The position numbers and the translations under genes are program-made. A model generated the notes under the pieces. That model saw only the letters and a list, made by a program, of their open reading frames with translations, made no database searches and had not been told where the DNA came from. From Spirochaetaceae bacterium (lineage in GTDB: Bacteria; Spirochaetota; Spirochaetia; Treponematales; Rectinemataceae), in NCBI GenBank assembly GCA_025358255.1, contig JANYKC010000030.1, positions 61,679 through 125,678 on the forward strand: DNA of 64,000 bases, in the 5' to 3' direction. Numbering within the stretch: position 1 is the stretch's first letter; the number at the start of each line of letters is the position of its first letter. Of the stretch, positions 9,055-16,051 are shown piece by piece.

Positions 9055-10098
9055 TTAGAAGCGGAGCGAGTACCTGGTCCTATGCTTCCATGCCTGCCCA
9101 GGGCGGAGCACGGTTGACGGAAATTCAGGATGGTTGGGGCTGTCAGGAAAAAACTGGGTCTCAAGGCAAAGACCGGAATGTTTCCGGTATTCATGCCCGT
9201 TCTTTCCGCGGACGCCTTCAAGGAAATTGCCCGAATATAGCTGGACTCCAGGCAAGGTTGTCGAAGCGAGAAGGCTTCGCCCGGTGCTCTCCTCCTCAAG
9301 TTCGGCGAAGGATAGGAGCTCCCCTTCTGAAAAAACGGAGGTGGGCTTGTCGAGCGCGAAACAATGGTCATATCCGCCGGCGGCTTCGATGTCGGCGCCA
9401 AGTTTTTTGGACGTGCGGAAATCGAATGGGCTGCCTTCGACCGGTCGGAGCTCCCCCGTGGGGATCATTTCGGCATTGACCGGCAAGTAGCGCGATGCCT
9501 CAAGCCGGAGGCTATGATCGAGGATGGTCCCGCCCCCCTCTCCCTTGAGATTGAAATACGCATGCTGGGTTAGATTGACAAAGGTCGGAGCATCCGCGCT
9601 CGCCTCGAGGATCACATCCAGGGAAGCATCGGGAAAGAGCCTGTAGATCGCGGCAACCTTGATCCGGCCAGGATAGCCCTCATCGCCATCGGGGCTTTCG
9701 AGCTCGAAGCGGATGCAGGATGAACCGCCCTCCTCGTAGGGCAACGCCATCCAGACATGGCGATCGAAGCCACGTAGGCCGCCATGAAGATGGTTCCTGC
9801 CGTCGTTCGCCGCAAGTTCATAGGGTTTCCCGTCCAAGCTGAATCGCGCGTCGGCGATGCGGTTTGCGAAGCGGCCGACAGTCGCGCCGAAATAGGACTT
9901 GGATCGCTCGAAATCCGCAAGGCTTGAATGACCAAGGAGGATGTCGTCCATTCCGCCGTCCTCGGAAGGCAGGAAGAAGGAAATCAGGCTTGCGCCGTAG
10001 TCACTCATGACCACTTCTACTGGGCCTTCCCTGAGCGTATACAGATTTGCTTCTTCCCCGTGGGAACTGAGGCCTAATGCGCTTTTCAAGATCGACAT
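9055..10098 (-). CDS. galM: Aldose 1-epimerase (mutarotase)
   Basis: 347 residues, normal for the family. Conserved landmarks: GRFANRI (near residue 75), NHLHGG, QHAYFNL with the catalytic His region, DHCF, and LETQFFPDSPNHP carrying the catalytic Glu. It interconverts alpha and beta anomers of glucose/galactose in the cytoplasm. The start ATG 10098 has GGGGAT five bases upstream. The short-chain dehydrogenase gene ends 12 bp upstream on the same strand, so the two are probably co-transcribed, though a metabolic link is not evident. Confidence 0.93.
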   Translation of the reverse strand: MSILKSALGLSSHGEEANLYTLREGPVEVVMSDYGASLISFFLPSEDGGMDDILLGHSSLADFERSKSYFGATVGRFANRIADARFSLDGKPYELAANDGRNHLHGGLRGFDRHVWMALPYEEGGSSCIRFELESPDGDEGYPGRIKVAAIYRLFPDASLDVILEASADAPTFVNLTQHAYFNLKGEGGGTILDHSLRLEASRYLPVNAEMIPTGELRPVEGSPFDFRTSKKLGADIEAAGGYDHCFALDKPTSVFSEGELLSFAELEEESTGRSLLASTTLPGVQLYSGNFLEGVRGKNGHEYRKHSGLCLETQFFPDSPNHPEFPSTVLRPGQAWKHRTRYSLRF

Positions 10099-10110
10099 GG
10101 ATATCCCCGC

Positions 10111-10935
10111 CTAGGGCAGCTTGTAGTACTTTCGGTAGAAAAACTCGAAGCCCCTTGCGGGAATGAGCCTTTTGATAAGGACCGCAGCCCTTTCAAAAGC
10201 CGGCCCGACAGTGTAGCGGACCTTCAACTGCCCCAAGCCCAAAAGGCGATGCACGAGTCTCGCGACGTCCACAGGGTCATGTCCACCTGTTTCGTCACGG
10301 ATCTGGACTCCCATGGCCGCGGCGTAGAGTTTTTTGTAGGGACCTTCGGCCGAAGAGGCCGCAGCCCGTCTGGAGGCGGTGAATCCTGTCCTGAAATCGC
10401 CAGGCTCGATAAGGGTCGCGGCGATGCCAAAGGGACGAACCTCGAAGCGGAGGGATTCCACAAAGCCTTCCAACGCGTATTTGCTGGACGAGTAAAAGGC
10501 CTGGAAGGGCATGCCGACGACTCCGGCGAGGGAGCTCATCACAAGGATCTTTCCTTTTCCCGCTTCGCGCATCGATGGAAGCACTGCCTTCACGCAGCGG
10601 ACGACGCCCATGAAGTTGGTATCCATCTGCAGCTTGATTTCCTCAAGCCCCGAATCCTCCACCGAACCGGAGATTCCCATGCCTGCATTGCAGACGATGG
10701 CATCTAGGCGCCCCTCCTTGGCCAGCACCGATGCGATGGCCTTGGCGACTGACTGGTCGTCAGCCTGGTTCATCTGGATCAGCTCAAAATACTCATCCGC
10801 CTTTTTTGCGTATGCCGATGGATTCCTGCTGGTTCCGTAGACGCGGAAACCTTTCTTACCCAGGTAGGTTGCGCAAGCATTTCCAAGGCCGCTCGAAGCG
10901 CCGGTAACGATGATCACTTGTTCACGGGTGTCCAT
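10111..10935 (-). CDS. Short-chain dehydrogenase/reductase
   Basis: 274 residues from ATG 10935, chosen because AAGGAG sits 9 bp upstream and the protein then begins MDTREQVIIVTG. A longer reading frame to 11175 adds a non-homologous basic extension across the promoter region. Classical SDR features: TGASSGLG nucleotide-binding motif at about residues 11-18, NAGMG, catalytic Ser in MSSLAG and YSSSK (Tyr-x3-Lys). The Arg at about residue 38 (TSRNP) suggests NADP(H). Substrate unknown. The C-terminal third (RRLIPARGFEFFYRKYY-like) is typical of membrane-associated SDRs acting on lipids or retinol-like substrates, but this is only suggestive. Confidence 0.88.
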   Translation of the reverse strand: MDTREQVIIVTGASSGLGNACATYLGKKGFRVYGTSRNPSAYAKKADEYFELIQMNQADDQSVAKAIASVLAKEGRLDAIVCNAGMGISGSVEDSGLEEIKLQMDTNFMGVVRCVKAVLPSMREAGKGKILVMSSLAGVVGMPFQAFYSSSKYALEGFVESLRFEVRPFGIAATLIEPGDFRTGFTASRRAAASSAEGPYKKLYAAAMGVQIRDETGGHDPVDVARLVHRLLGLGQLKVRYTVGPAFERAAVLIKRLIPARGFEFFYRKYYKLP

Positions 10936-10967
10936 GGATTCGTGCTCCTTAGAAAGGCATGCTAAAC

Positions 10968-11038
10968 GAAAGCCTTCAACCCTGCAAGCCATCTGATGGC
11001 GGCGGGATCTTGCTTTTCGCCTTGACAGGAAGGCTTTC
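10968..11038. repeat. 10-bp inverted repeat flanking the bioY promoter
   Basis: GAAAGCCTTC at 10968-10977 is matched in inverted orientation by GAAGGCTTTC at 11029-11038. The second copy lies in the spacer of the predicted bioY promoter. It could be a repressor operator for biotin control, but it does not resemble the known BirA operator consensus and chance cannot be excluded. Confidence 0.3.
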
Positions 11039-11051
11039 CCGGCTGTATGAG
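11022..11051 (+). promoter_or_regulatory. Predicted promoter of the biotin transporter operon
   Basis: TTGACA (11022-11027), 18-bp spacer, TATGAG (11046-11051), then only 5 nt to the bioY ATG at 11057. There is no Shine-Dalgarno sequence before that ATG, so the message may be leaderless. Confidence 0.55.
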
Positions 11052-11056
11052 CTACC

Positions 11057-11620
11057 ATGCACACAAGCAGGATGCGTCCCATCGCCACGCACATCGGTTT
11101 GATAAGCCTTTTCGCCGCCTTATGCGCGGCCGGTGCCATGATTTCCCTACCATTGCCGGTCAGTCCCCTCCCCATCGTTATTCAGAACATGTTTGTCATC
11201 CTTGCGGGTCTCCTGCTGGGGCCTCTTGAAGGCGGTGCGGCCATCCTGCTTTTTCTGGCATTGGGCGCCCTCGGCTTCCCGGTTTTTTCCGGCGGACGAG
11301 GCGGCATCGCGGTGTTCGCCGGCCCATCGGGTGGGTATCTTGTCGGGTATTTCGTCGGGGCTGTCCTCGCGGGGGCAATGGCCAGGAAAAGGTCGAGGCT
11401 TGCCTCCCTTTCCGGCGGCATCGCCGGGTTCATCGCGATCCTGGCTTGCGGAGCCTTGGGATTGAAGCTCATGAACGGAATTACCTGGACCAAGGCGTTC
11501 ACGCTCGGGGTCCTGCCCTTTCTCATCGGCGATGTCATCAAGTGCGCGCTTGCCGTTCTTGTTTCCTCTCGACTGGGTCCCCTGACCGACTCCCTGCTCG
11601 GCAGGAAACCACATGGTTGA
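11057..11620 (+). CDS. bioY: Biotin ECF transporter substrate-binding protein BioY
   Basis: 187 residues, six predicted membrane segments. The BioY hallmark FAGPSGGYLVGY lies near residues 90-101 and the N-terminal LPLPVSPLPIVIQN stretch is typical of the family. It binds biotin in the inner membrane and works with the ATPase and EcfT-like genes that follow, overlapping by 8 bp and then 19 bp. No biotin synthesis gene is visible, consistent with scavenging. Start ATG 11057 lies at the predicted transcription start; an alternative ATG at 11072 has no better ribosome site. Confidence 0.93.
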   Translation: MHTSRMRPIATHIGLISLFAALCAAGAMISLPLPVSPLPIVIQNMFVILAGLLLGPLEGGAAILLFLALGALGFPVFSGGRGGIAVFAGPSGGYLVGYFVGAVLAGAMARKRSRLASLSGGIAGFIAILACGALGLKLMNGITWTKAFTLGVLPFLIGDVIKCALAVLVSSRLGPLTDSLLGRKPHG

Positions 11621-12377
11621 GCTCCTCCTTAAGGCCGAAGGCATCAGCAAGGAGTTCGTTCCCGGGACTCCCGTGCTGCGGAACCTGGACCTTGATCTCC
11701 GGAAGGGCGAGCTGGTCGTGCTTGCGGGCCGCAACGGTTCGGGCAAGACCGTATTCTCAAGGATCCTGGCGGGTTTGACCAGGGCGGACCGCGGCACCGT
11801 CTCATTCAAGGGCGTTCCTCTCCAAGATTTGAGAGGGCCCATCGCTTCACGGATCGGCTATGCCTTCCAGGAAGCGCGGCTTCAGGCAATCGGCGACAAG
11901 GTCCTCGATGATTGCCTCTTCGGCCCGATGAACCTCGGCCTCACGCGCGCGGAATCCAAGGATCGCGCGCTTTTCGCGCTAGGGCGCTGCGGACTCCTCA
12001 CCAAGCAAGACAGTTTTGTCCATAGCCTTTCGGGCGGCGAGATGCGGCGTCTTTCGCTCTCGGGCATACTCGCCCTGGATCCCGCCGTCCTGATCCTCGA
12101 TGAGCCTTTCGCCAACCTGGATCTCGATGGCGTCCGTTCCGTGCTCCAGATCATAATCGAGCTCCGAGCGGAAGGCCGTGCCCTCCTTGTCGCCACGCAC
12201 GAGCTTGAAAAAATCTTGGCCCACGCCGACCGTGCCATCGTGATGGACGAGGGAAGGATAGTCCTGTCATGTGGCCCCAAGGAGCTCCTTGATCGGGAAC
12301 TTGGGACCTGGGGGCTGCATATCCCCGCCCGTCGCGGCCATTCCCTCACGGAGCTTTCATGGCTCGCCCCGGCCTGA
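11613..12377 (+). CDS. bioM: ECF transporter ATPase (biotin)
   Basis: 254 residues. Walker A GRNGSGKTVFS begins near residue 39, Q-loop in AFQEARLQ, signature LSGGEMRRLSLSG, Walker B ILDEPFANLDLDG, and switch His in ATHELEK. It is a CbiO/EcfA-type ATPase. Only one ATPase gene is present, as in BioMNY systems, so it would act as a homodimer. The gene overlaps bioY by 8 bp and bioN by 19 bp, implying tight coupling. The substrate is inferred from bioY. Confidence 0.92.
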   Translation: MVELLLKAEGISKEFVPGTPVLRNLDLDLRKGELVVLAGRNGSGKTVFSRILAGLTRADRGTVSFKGVPLQDLRGPIASRIGYAFQEARLQAIGDKVLDDCLFGPMNLGLTRAESKDRALFALGRCGLLTKQDSFVHSLSGGEMRRLSLSGILALDPAVLILDEPFANLDLDGVRSVLQIIIELRAEGRALLVATHELEKILAHADRAIVMDEGRIVLSCGPKELLDRELGTWGLHIPARRGHSLTELSWLAPA

Positions 12378-13114
12378 TCTCAAGGCTGGATCCGGGATGC
12401 CGGCTGCTCTGCCTGGCCTTGCTGTCTTCGGCCTTTTTCTTCCTCGAGGTCATTCCATCAAGCATATCCTTCATAGCGCTTTTTTTGCTTGCTATGGGCG
12501 AAGGACTATCGCCCTTGCGGCTTTTCCGGGACTGCGCCTGGATCGCCGGGATGGCCGCATTCCTCGTCATCGTCTATTGCGTTGGCTATGACCCAGGGCA
12601 TGGGTTTTCCTTTTTGGCGACTGGGCTTTGGAACGTGGCTCGTTATGCGTCGCGGCTTGCATCTGCCTTCATGGCCGGCAGGATCTTCTACGCAACGACA
12701 CCGGGCAGCGCATTGCGGGAAGCCGCGCTCAAGGCCGGTGTGATTTTCCCGCGGCGCATGCGGGCGGAAGTCGCCTTGGCCTTGGTCCTGGTCCTAGGCT
12801 ACATCCCGCGGATCGCGATGGAGTGGAAAGCCACCGAAGACGCGGCGCGTTCCCGGGGAATCGCGAAAAAACCGGGAATCCTGGCCGGCGCGCGCCTGCT
12901 TTCCGCCTTGATGACAAGGCTCATGGTTGATTCCGTGCTTCTCCCTGAAGTGCTCTCTTCCCGAGCCTGGTCCGGACAAAAACCTCCGGAGGTGCATGGC
13001 GCCCAAAGATGGTCGCTCCTGGATTTTCTGGCCGCGGCGCTGGCAGGAGCCTTCCTCCTTGCGGCGATCACGACCAGGAAAGGTCCGTCATTAGGTCCAT
13101 CTGCCCTTTTTTGA
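12359..13114 (+). CDS. bioN: ECF transporter transmembrane coupling protein (biotin)
   Basis: 251 residues of the EcfT/CbiQ type with about five membrane segments. The first coupling motif is ARSRGI (Ala-Arg-Ser family signature, near residue 161); a second, LPEVLSSRAWSG-like, falls near residue 200. It couples BioY to the ATPase. It is the last gene of the bioYMN unit and its 3' end overlaps the convergent CMP-kinase-like gene by 24 bp. Confidence 0.9.
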   Translation: MARPGLISRLDPGCRLLCLALLSSAFFFLEVIPSSISFIALFLLAMGEGLSPLRLFRDCAWIAGMAAFLVIVYCVGYDPGHGFSFLATGLWNVARYASRLASAFMAGRIFYATTPGSALREAALKAGVIFPRRMRAEVALALVLVLGYIPRIAMEWKATEDAARSRGIAKKPGILAGARLLSALMTRLMVDSVLLPEVLSSRAWSGQKPPEVHGAQRWSLLDFLAAALAGAFLLAAITTRKGPSLGPSALF

Positions 13115-13636
13115 CTTCGCGGCGCTTTCAATTATGCTGGCTATCTCCTCGGGCAAGAAATTTTCCGTATTGATCGTCAGGTCGGCCTTGGTCCAATCGT
13201 CATTGTCGATGCCATAGAGCTTCAGGTAGCGTTCATGGTCCCTTGCGTCCCTCGCGGCCGTGGCGGCCATCTTTTCCGCGAGCGTCCCGCCTTCCCTCCG
13301 ATGGACCCGGCCGGCGCGGATCTCGGGCGAGGCCCAGAGGTAGACATGGATGGCGGCATCGGGGAGGAGCCACATCGCCAGGCGGGATCCGATGACGCAA
13401 TCCGCCTGCCGGGCGAGGGCCACCTGCTTTTCGTCCACGGCACGGTCAAATGACGGATCTTCCTGAGCAAGCTCAAGAAGCCGCTCGAAGGGGATGCCGC
13501 GGTCGGCTGCGAGGCTCCTGAAGGTGTAATTGATGGGGGTTACCCCGAGGCGGCGAGCGAGGATCGCGCCCACGGTCGTATTCCCGCAACCCGATTTTCC
13601 GGAAATCGCGATGATCCTCGCCTTGGTTTCTTGCAT
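13091..13636 (-). CDS. Cytidylate-kinase-like P-loop protein
   Basis: 181 residues. P-loop GKSGCGNTTVG begins near residue 13, in the position seen in the archaeal-type CMP kinase family (Cmk2/AAA_33) including the unusual Asn before the TT. A YTFRSLA segment and a lid with HRREGG follow. It probably phosphorylates CMP/dCMP, but members of this family in spirochaetes are poorly characterised and it could act on another nucleotide. ATG 13636 has AAAGG upstream. It lies 12 bp after yicC on the same strand, at the 3' end of a murC-yicC-kinase run. Confidence 0.78.
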   Translation of the reverse strand: MQETKARIIAISGKSGCGNTTVGAILARRLGVTPINYTFRSLAADRGIPFERLLELAQEDPSFDRAVDEKQVALARQADCVIGSRLAMWLLPDAAIHVYLWASPEIRAGRVHRREGGTLAEKMAATAARDARDHERYLKLYGIDNDDWTKADLTINTENFLPEEIASIIESAAKSKKGRWT

Positions 13637-13648
13637 TTCAGGCCTTTC

Positions 13649-14518
13649 CTATTCGATGTTCCGCAACTGCTCGCGGATATTCTCCAGCGCGTCCTTCAGC
13701 TCGACCACATTCTCGGCGACGGGAAGAAGGATGTTCTTGGAGCCGATGGTATTGACTTCCCGGTTCATCTCCTGGCAGAGGAAATCGAGCTTCTTCGCGC
13801 TTGCCGCTTCGCCGTCCAGGATGCGGCGGAAGGTTGCGATGTGCGATCCGAGGCGGGTCACTTCCTCGTTTATCGTGTATTTCATGAGGAGGGATGCCGT
13901 CTCGGTGAGGATTCGGCCTTCATCCACCGCGTCACCAAGGACATCCTGGAAACGCGCCCTCAGCTGGCCGCGCAAGGTCTTCTCGATTTCCGGAACCAGG
14001 GCCGTTATGACGGCGAGCGAAGCGCTGACCCTCGCGAGCTGTCTCTCGATATCGATCCGTGTCGCCGCGCCTTCACGAAGCCGGGATTCCTCATATGCCT
14101 CGAAACAGGCATCCAGCTCCGGCTTTAGGGCTGTCCATAGCTCATCCTCGTCCAGGTCCCGCTCGTAGCTGACCACTCCGTCGAACGAGAGGATGTTGCC
14201 GATCCTTACTGGCTCATGGAGGCCGCAGGCCGCGCTTATCTGCCGGAGGACCTCGGCGACGGCCTTGGCGGCCGCAAGGTCGGCGCTCGCGCGGACCGGT
14301 ACGTCGATCTCACGCACCTTGAACGAAAACTCGACTTTCCCGTGGACGATGCGGCTCGAGAGGAAGTCCCGGATGCGCGGCTCGAGGCTCGCGAACTGGG
14401 GCGGCAGGGAGAGGTAAATATCCAGATAGCGGTTGTTATAGGACTTGAGTTCCATCATCGCCCGGATTTTTTCCTGCACGATGTCGCGATGCGCGAAACC
14501 GGTCATGCTCTTCGTCAT
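13649..14518 (-). CDS. yicC: YicC-family endoribonuclease
   Basis: 289 residues beginning MTKSMTGFAHRD, the family N-terminal signature, followed by SYNNRYLDI and ending with the conserved QEMNREVNTIGSKN region near residue 245. YicC proteins are endoribonucleases that degrade small RNAs in E. coli and often neighbour guanylate kinase; here the neighbour is the CMP-kinase-like gene. The start overlaps the murC stop (ATGA), indicating coupled translation. Confidence 0.93.
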   Translation of the reverse strand: MTKSMTGFAHRDIVQEKIRAMMELKSYNNRYLDIYLSLPPQFASLEPRIRDFLSSRIVHGKVEFSFKVREIDVPVRASADLAAAKAVAEVLRQISAACGLHEPVRIGNILSFDGVVSYERDLDEDELWTALKPELDACFEAYEESRLREGAATRIDIERQLARVSASLAVITALVPEIEKTLRGQLRARFQDVLGDAVDEGRILTETASLLMKYTINEEVTRLGSHIATFRRILDGEAASAKKLDFLCQEMNREVNTIGSKNILLPVAENVVELKDALENIREQLRNIE

Positions 14519-16002
14519 GGTGCGTCCTTTTCCCCGGCTTTCCTCCCTTCGAGGAGGGCCAGCCCGAGTTTCCAGTTGTCGCCGGCTCCCATGGTCAGGA
14601 AAAGGTCCCCGGCCTCGAGCCAGGACGCGAGCAAGGCCCGACCTTCCAGCGGATCGTCGAAATAGCGCAGGCTTCCTGCCGTGGTCCGCCCTTGGGATTC
14701 CCAGCGCCTCGAGACGGCCTCGAAAAGGCTGTTGCCGCTCAGCGATGGGTCAGGTTCTTCGCGGGCGGATGGGTAAATCCGATGCATGACCAGCCGGTCG
14801 GCCCCGTCAAGCGATGCGACGAAATCATCGAAAAGGGCGGCCGTGCGGGAATGGGTATGAGACATGAAATCCACGACCAGGCGCCGGTCGGGCCAGAATG
14901 CCTTGATGCCCTTGATCGTCTCGCGTATCGCGGTAGGGTGATGTCCGTAATCATCCATGAAAAGGACTCCGCCGGCCTCGCCGAGGATCTCCGATCGCCT
15001 TTTGGAGCCAGAAAACCGAAGGAGTTCTGTCCTGAGCGCCTCAATGTCGGCGGTTGTGGGCCAATCCGATTGACGCAGGTCCCGGAGAAGGGAGACGCCA
15101 AGGGCGATGGCCGCTGTAGCGTCCAAGGCAAGATGTTCGCCTGGCACGCGGAGCTCCAACTCCGCATCGAAGGCATGGAGGCGGAAAGCCGCCCTGCCCT
15201 TCCCGGCACGGTAGCCCAGGATGCGCCAAGGACCTTCGGCATGGAAGCCATAGGGAGTTAGGACGATATCGGGCCGCGCGGGCCTGATCATCTCAGTGAC
15301 TTCCATGGCGCCCGCATCGTCGGCACAGTAGATCAATTCCCCGCCTGCGGGGAGGATTTTCACGTAATCGACAAAAGCCTGGCGGATATCCTCGTAATGA
15401 GGGAAATAGTCCTGATGATCGCTCTCCACGCTTGTGAGCACGATGCGTCGAGGATGGAAGGAAAGGAAGTGGCGGCGATATTCGCAGGTCTCAGCGACGA
15501 GGTAGCGGGAACCGAATATCCTGGTCGATCGGCCACCAAAACCTCCGACAGCCGAGCCGGCGAGGATGGTGGCTGGGAGGCCGAATGCCTTGACGACGCT
15601 CCCCGCCATGGCGGTAGTCGTGGTCTTGCCGTGGACGCCTGCGATACCCGTGGAATCATGTCGGGCCGACAGCGCGCCCAGGGCTTCGGGATAGCTCAGG
15701 ATCGGGATGCCTAGCCGGTCCGCTTCCATCAGCTCCGGATTCTGGTCACGTCGATAGGCTGCGGAATGGATGACAAGGCCGGCATCCAGCGGCACATGGT
15801 TCGCTTCGAATCCGACCATCAGGTTCAGCCCAATCTCGGAGAGTATGACATCGGTATAGAAGGTATCTGCGACATCGGATCCCGAAAGGCGGGCTCCTCC
15901 CGCGACGAGGATCTCGGCGATCGCTGTCATGCCCGTGCCTTTCGCGCCCACGAGGTGGATGCAAAAGCCTTTGAGCGATTGAGGTAACGCTAAGCTCGAC
16001 AT
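14515..16002 (-). CDS. murC: UDP-N-acetylmuramate--L-alanine ligase
   Basis: 495 residues of the Mur ligase family: N-terminal Rossmann motif HLVGAKGTGM (near 15-24), ATP loop GVHGKTTTTA, ETCEYRRHF, the SVESDHQDYF substrate segment, and MDDYGHHPTAI in the C-terminal domain. It adds L-Ala to UDP-MurNAc for peptidoglycan; the Mpl recycling ligase is a close relative and cannot be fully excluded because the loop is VGAKGTGM instead of VGIGGxGM. Start ATG 16002 was chosen because the protein then begins at the conserved domain; a longer frame to 16206 overlaps the upstream gene. It lacks a ribosome site. Confidence 0.9.
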   Translation of the reverse strand: MSSLALPQSLKGFCIHLVGAKGTGMTAIAEILVAGGARLSGSDVADTFYTDVILSEIGLNLMVGFEANHVPLDAGLVIHSAAYRRDQNPELMEADRLGIPILSYPEALGALSARHDSTGIAGVHGKTTTTAMAGSVVKAFGLPATILAGSAVGGFGGRSTRIFGSRYLVAETCEYRRHFLSFHPRRIVLTSVESDHQDYFPHYEDIRQAFVDYVKILPAGGELIYCADDAGAMEVTEMIRPARPDIVLTPYGFHAEGPWRILGYRAGKGRAAFRLHAFDAELELRVPGEHLALDATAAIALGVSLLRDLRQSDWPTTADIEALRTELLRFSGSKRRSEILGEAGGVLFMDDYGHHPTAIRETIKGIKAFWPDRRLVVDFMSHTHSRTAALFDDFVASLDGADRLVMHRIYPSAREEPDPSLSGNSLFEAVSRRWESQGRTTAGSLRYFDDPLEGRALLASWLEAGDLFLTMGAGDNWKLGLALLEGRKAGEKDAP

Positions 16003-16008
16003 GGGAGA

Positions 16009-16038
16009 AGTGTAGCTGAAATATCCGGAGGCGGACAA
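16009..16038 (-). promoter_or_regulatory. Predicted promoter giving a leaderless murC message
   Basis: Minus strand: TTGTCC (16033-16038), 18-bp spacer, TACACT (16009-16014), then exactly 6 nt before the murC ATG. The bases before the ATG (TCTCCC) are pyrimidines, so no ribosome site exists and +1 should be the A of ATG. Confidence 0.55.
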
Positions 16039-16051
16039 GGCCGCGCGCGAG

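Noticed and set aside
10936..11056. Biotin riboswitch or classical BirA operator before bioY
   Set aside because: No known biotin riboswitch exists, and the inverted repeat does not match the usual BirA operator; kept only as a low-confidence repeat.
14515..16002. Mpl (murein peptide ligase) instead of MurC
   Set aside because: Motifs are shared by both, but the linkage with yicC and presence of only one such gene here favour MurC; not fully excluded.
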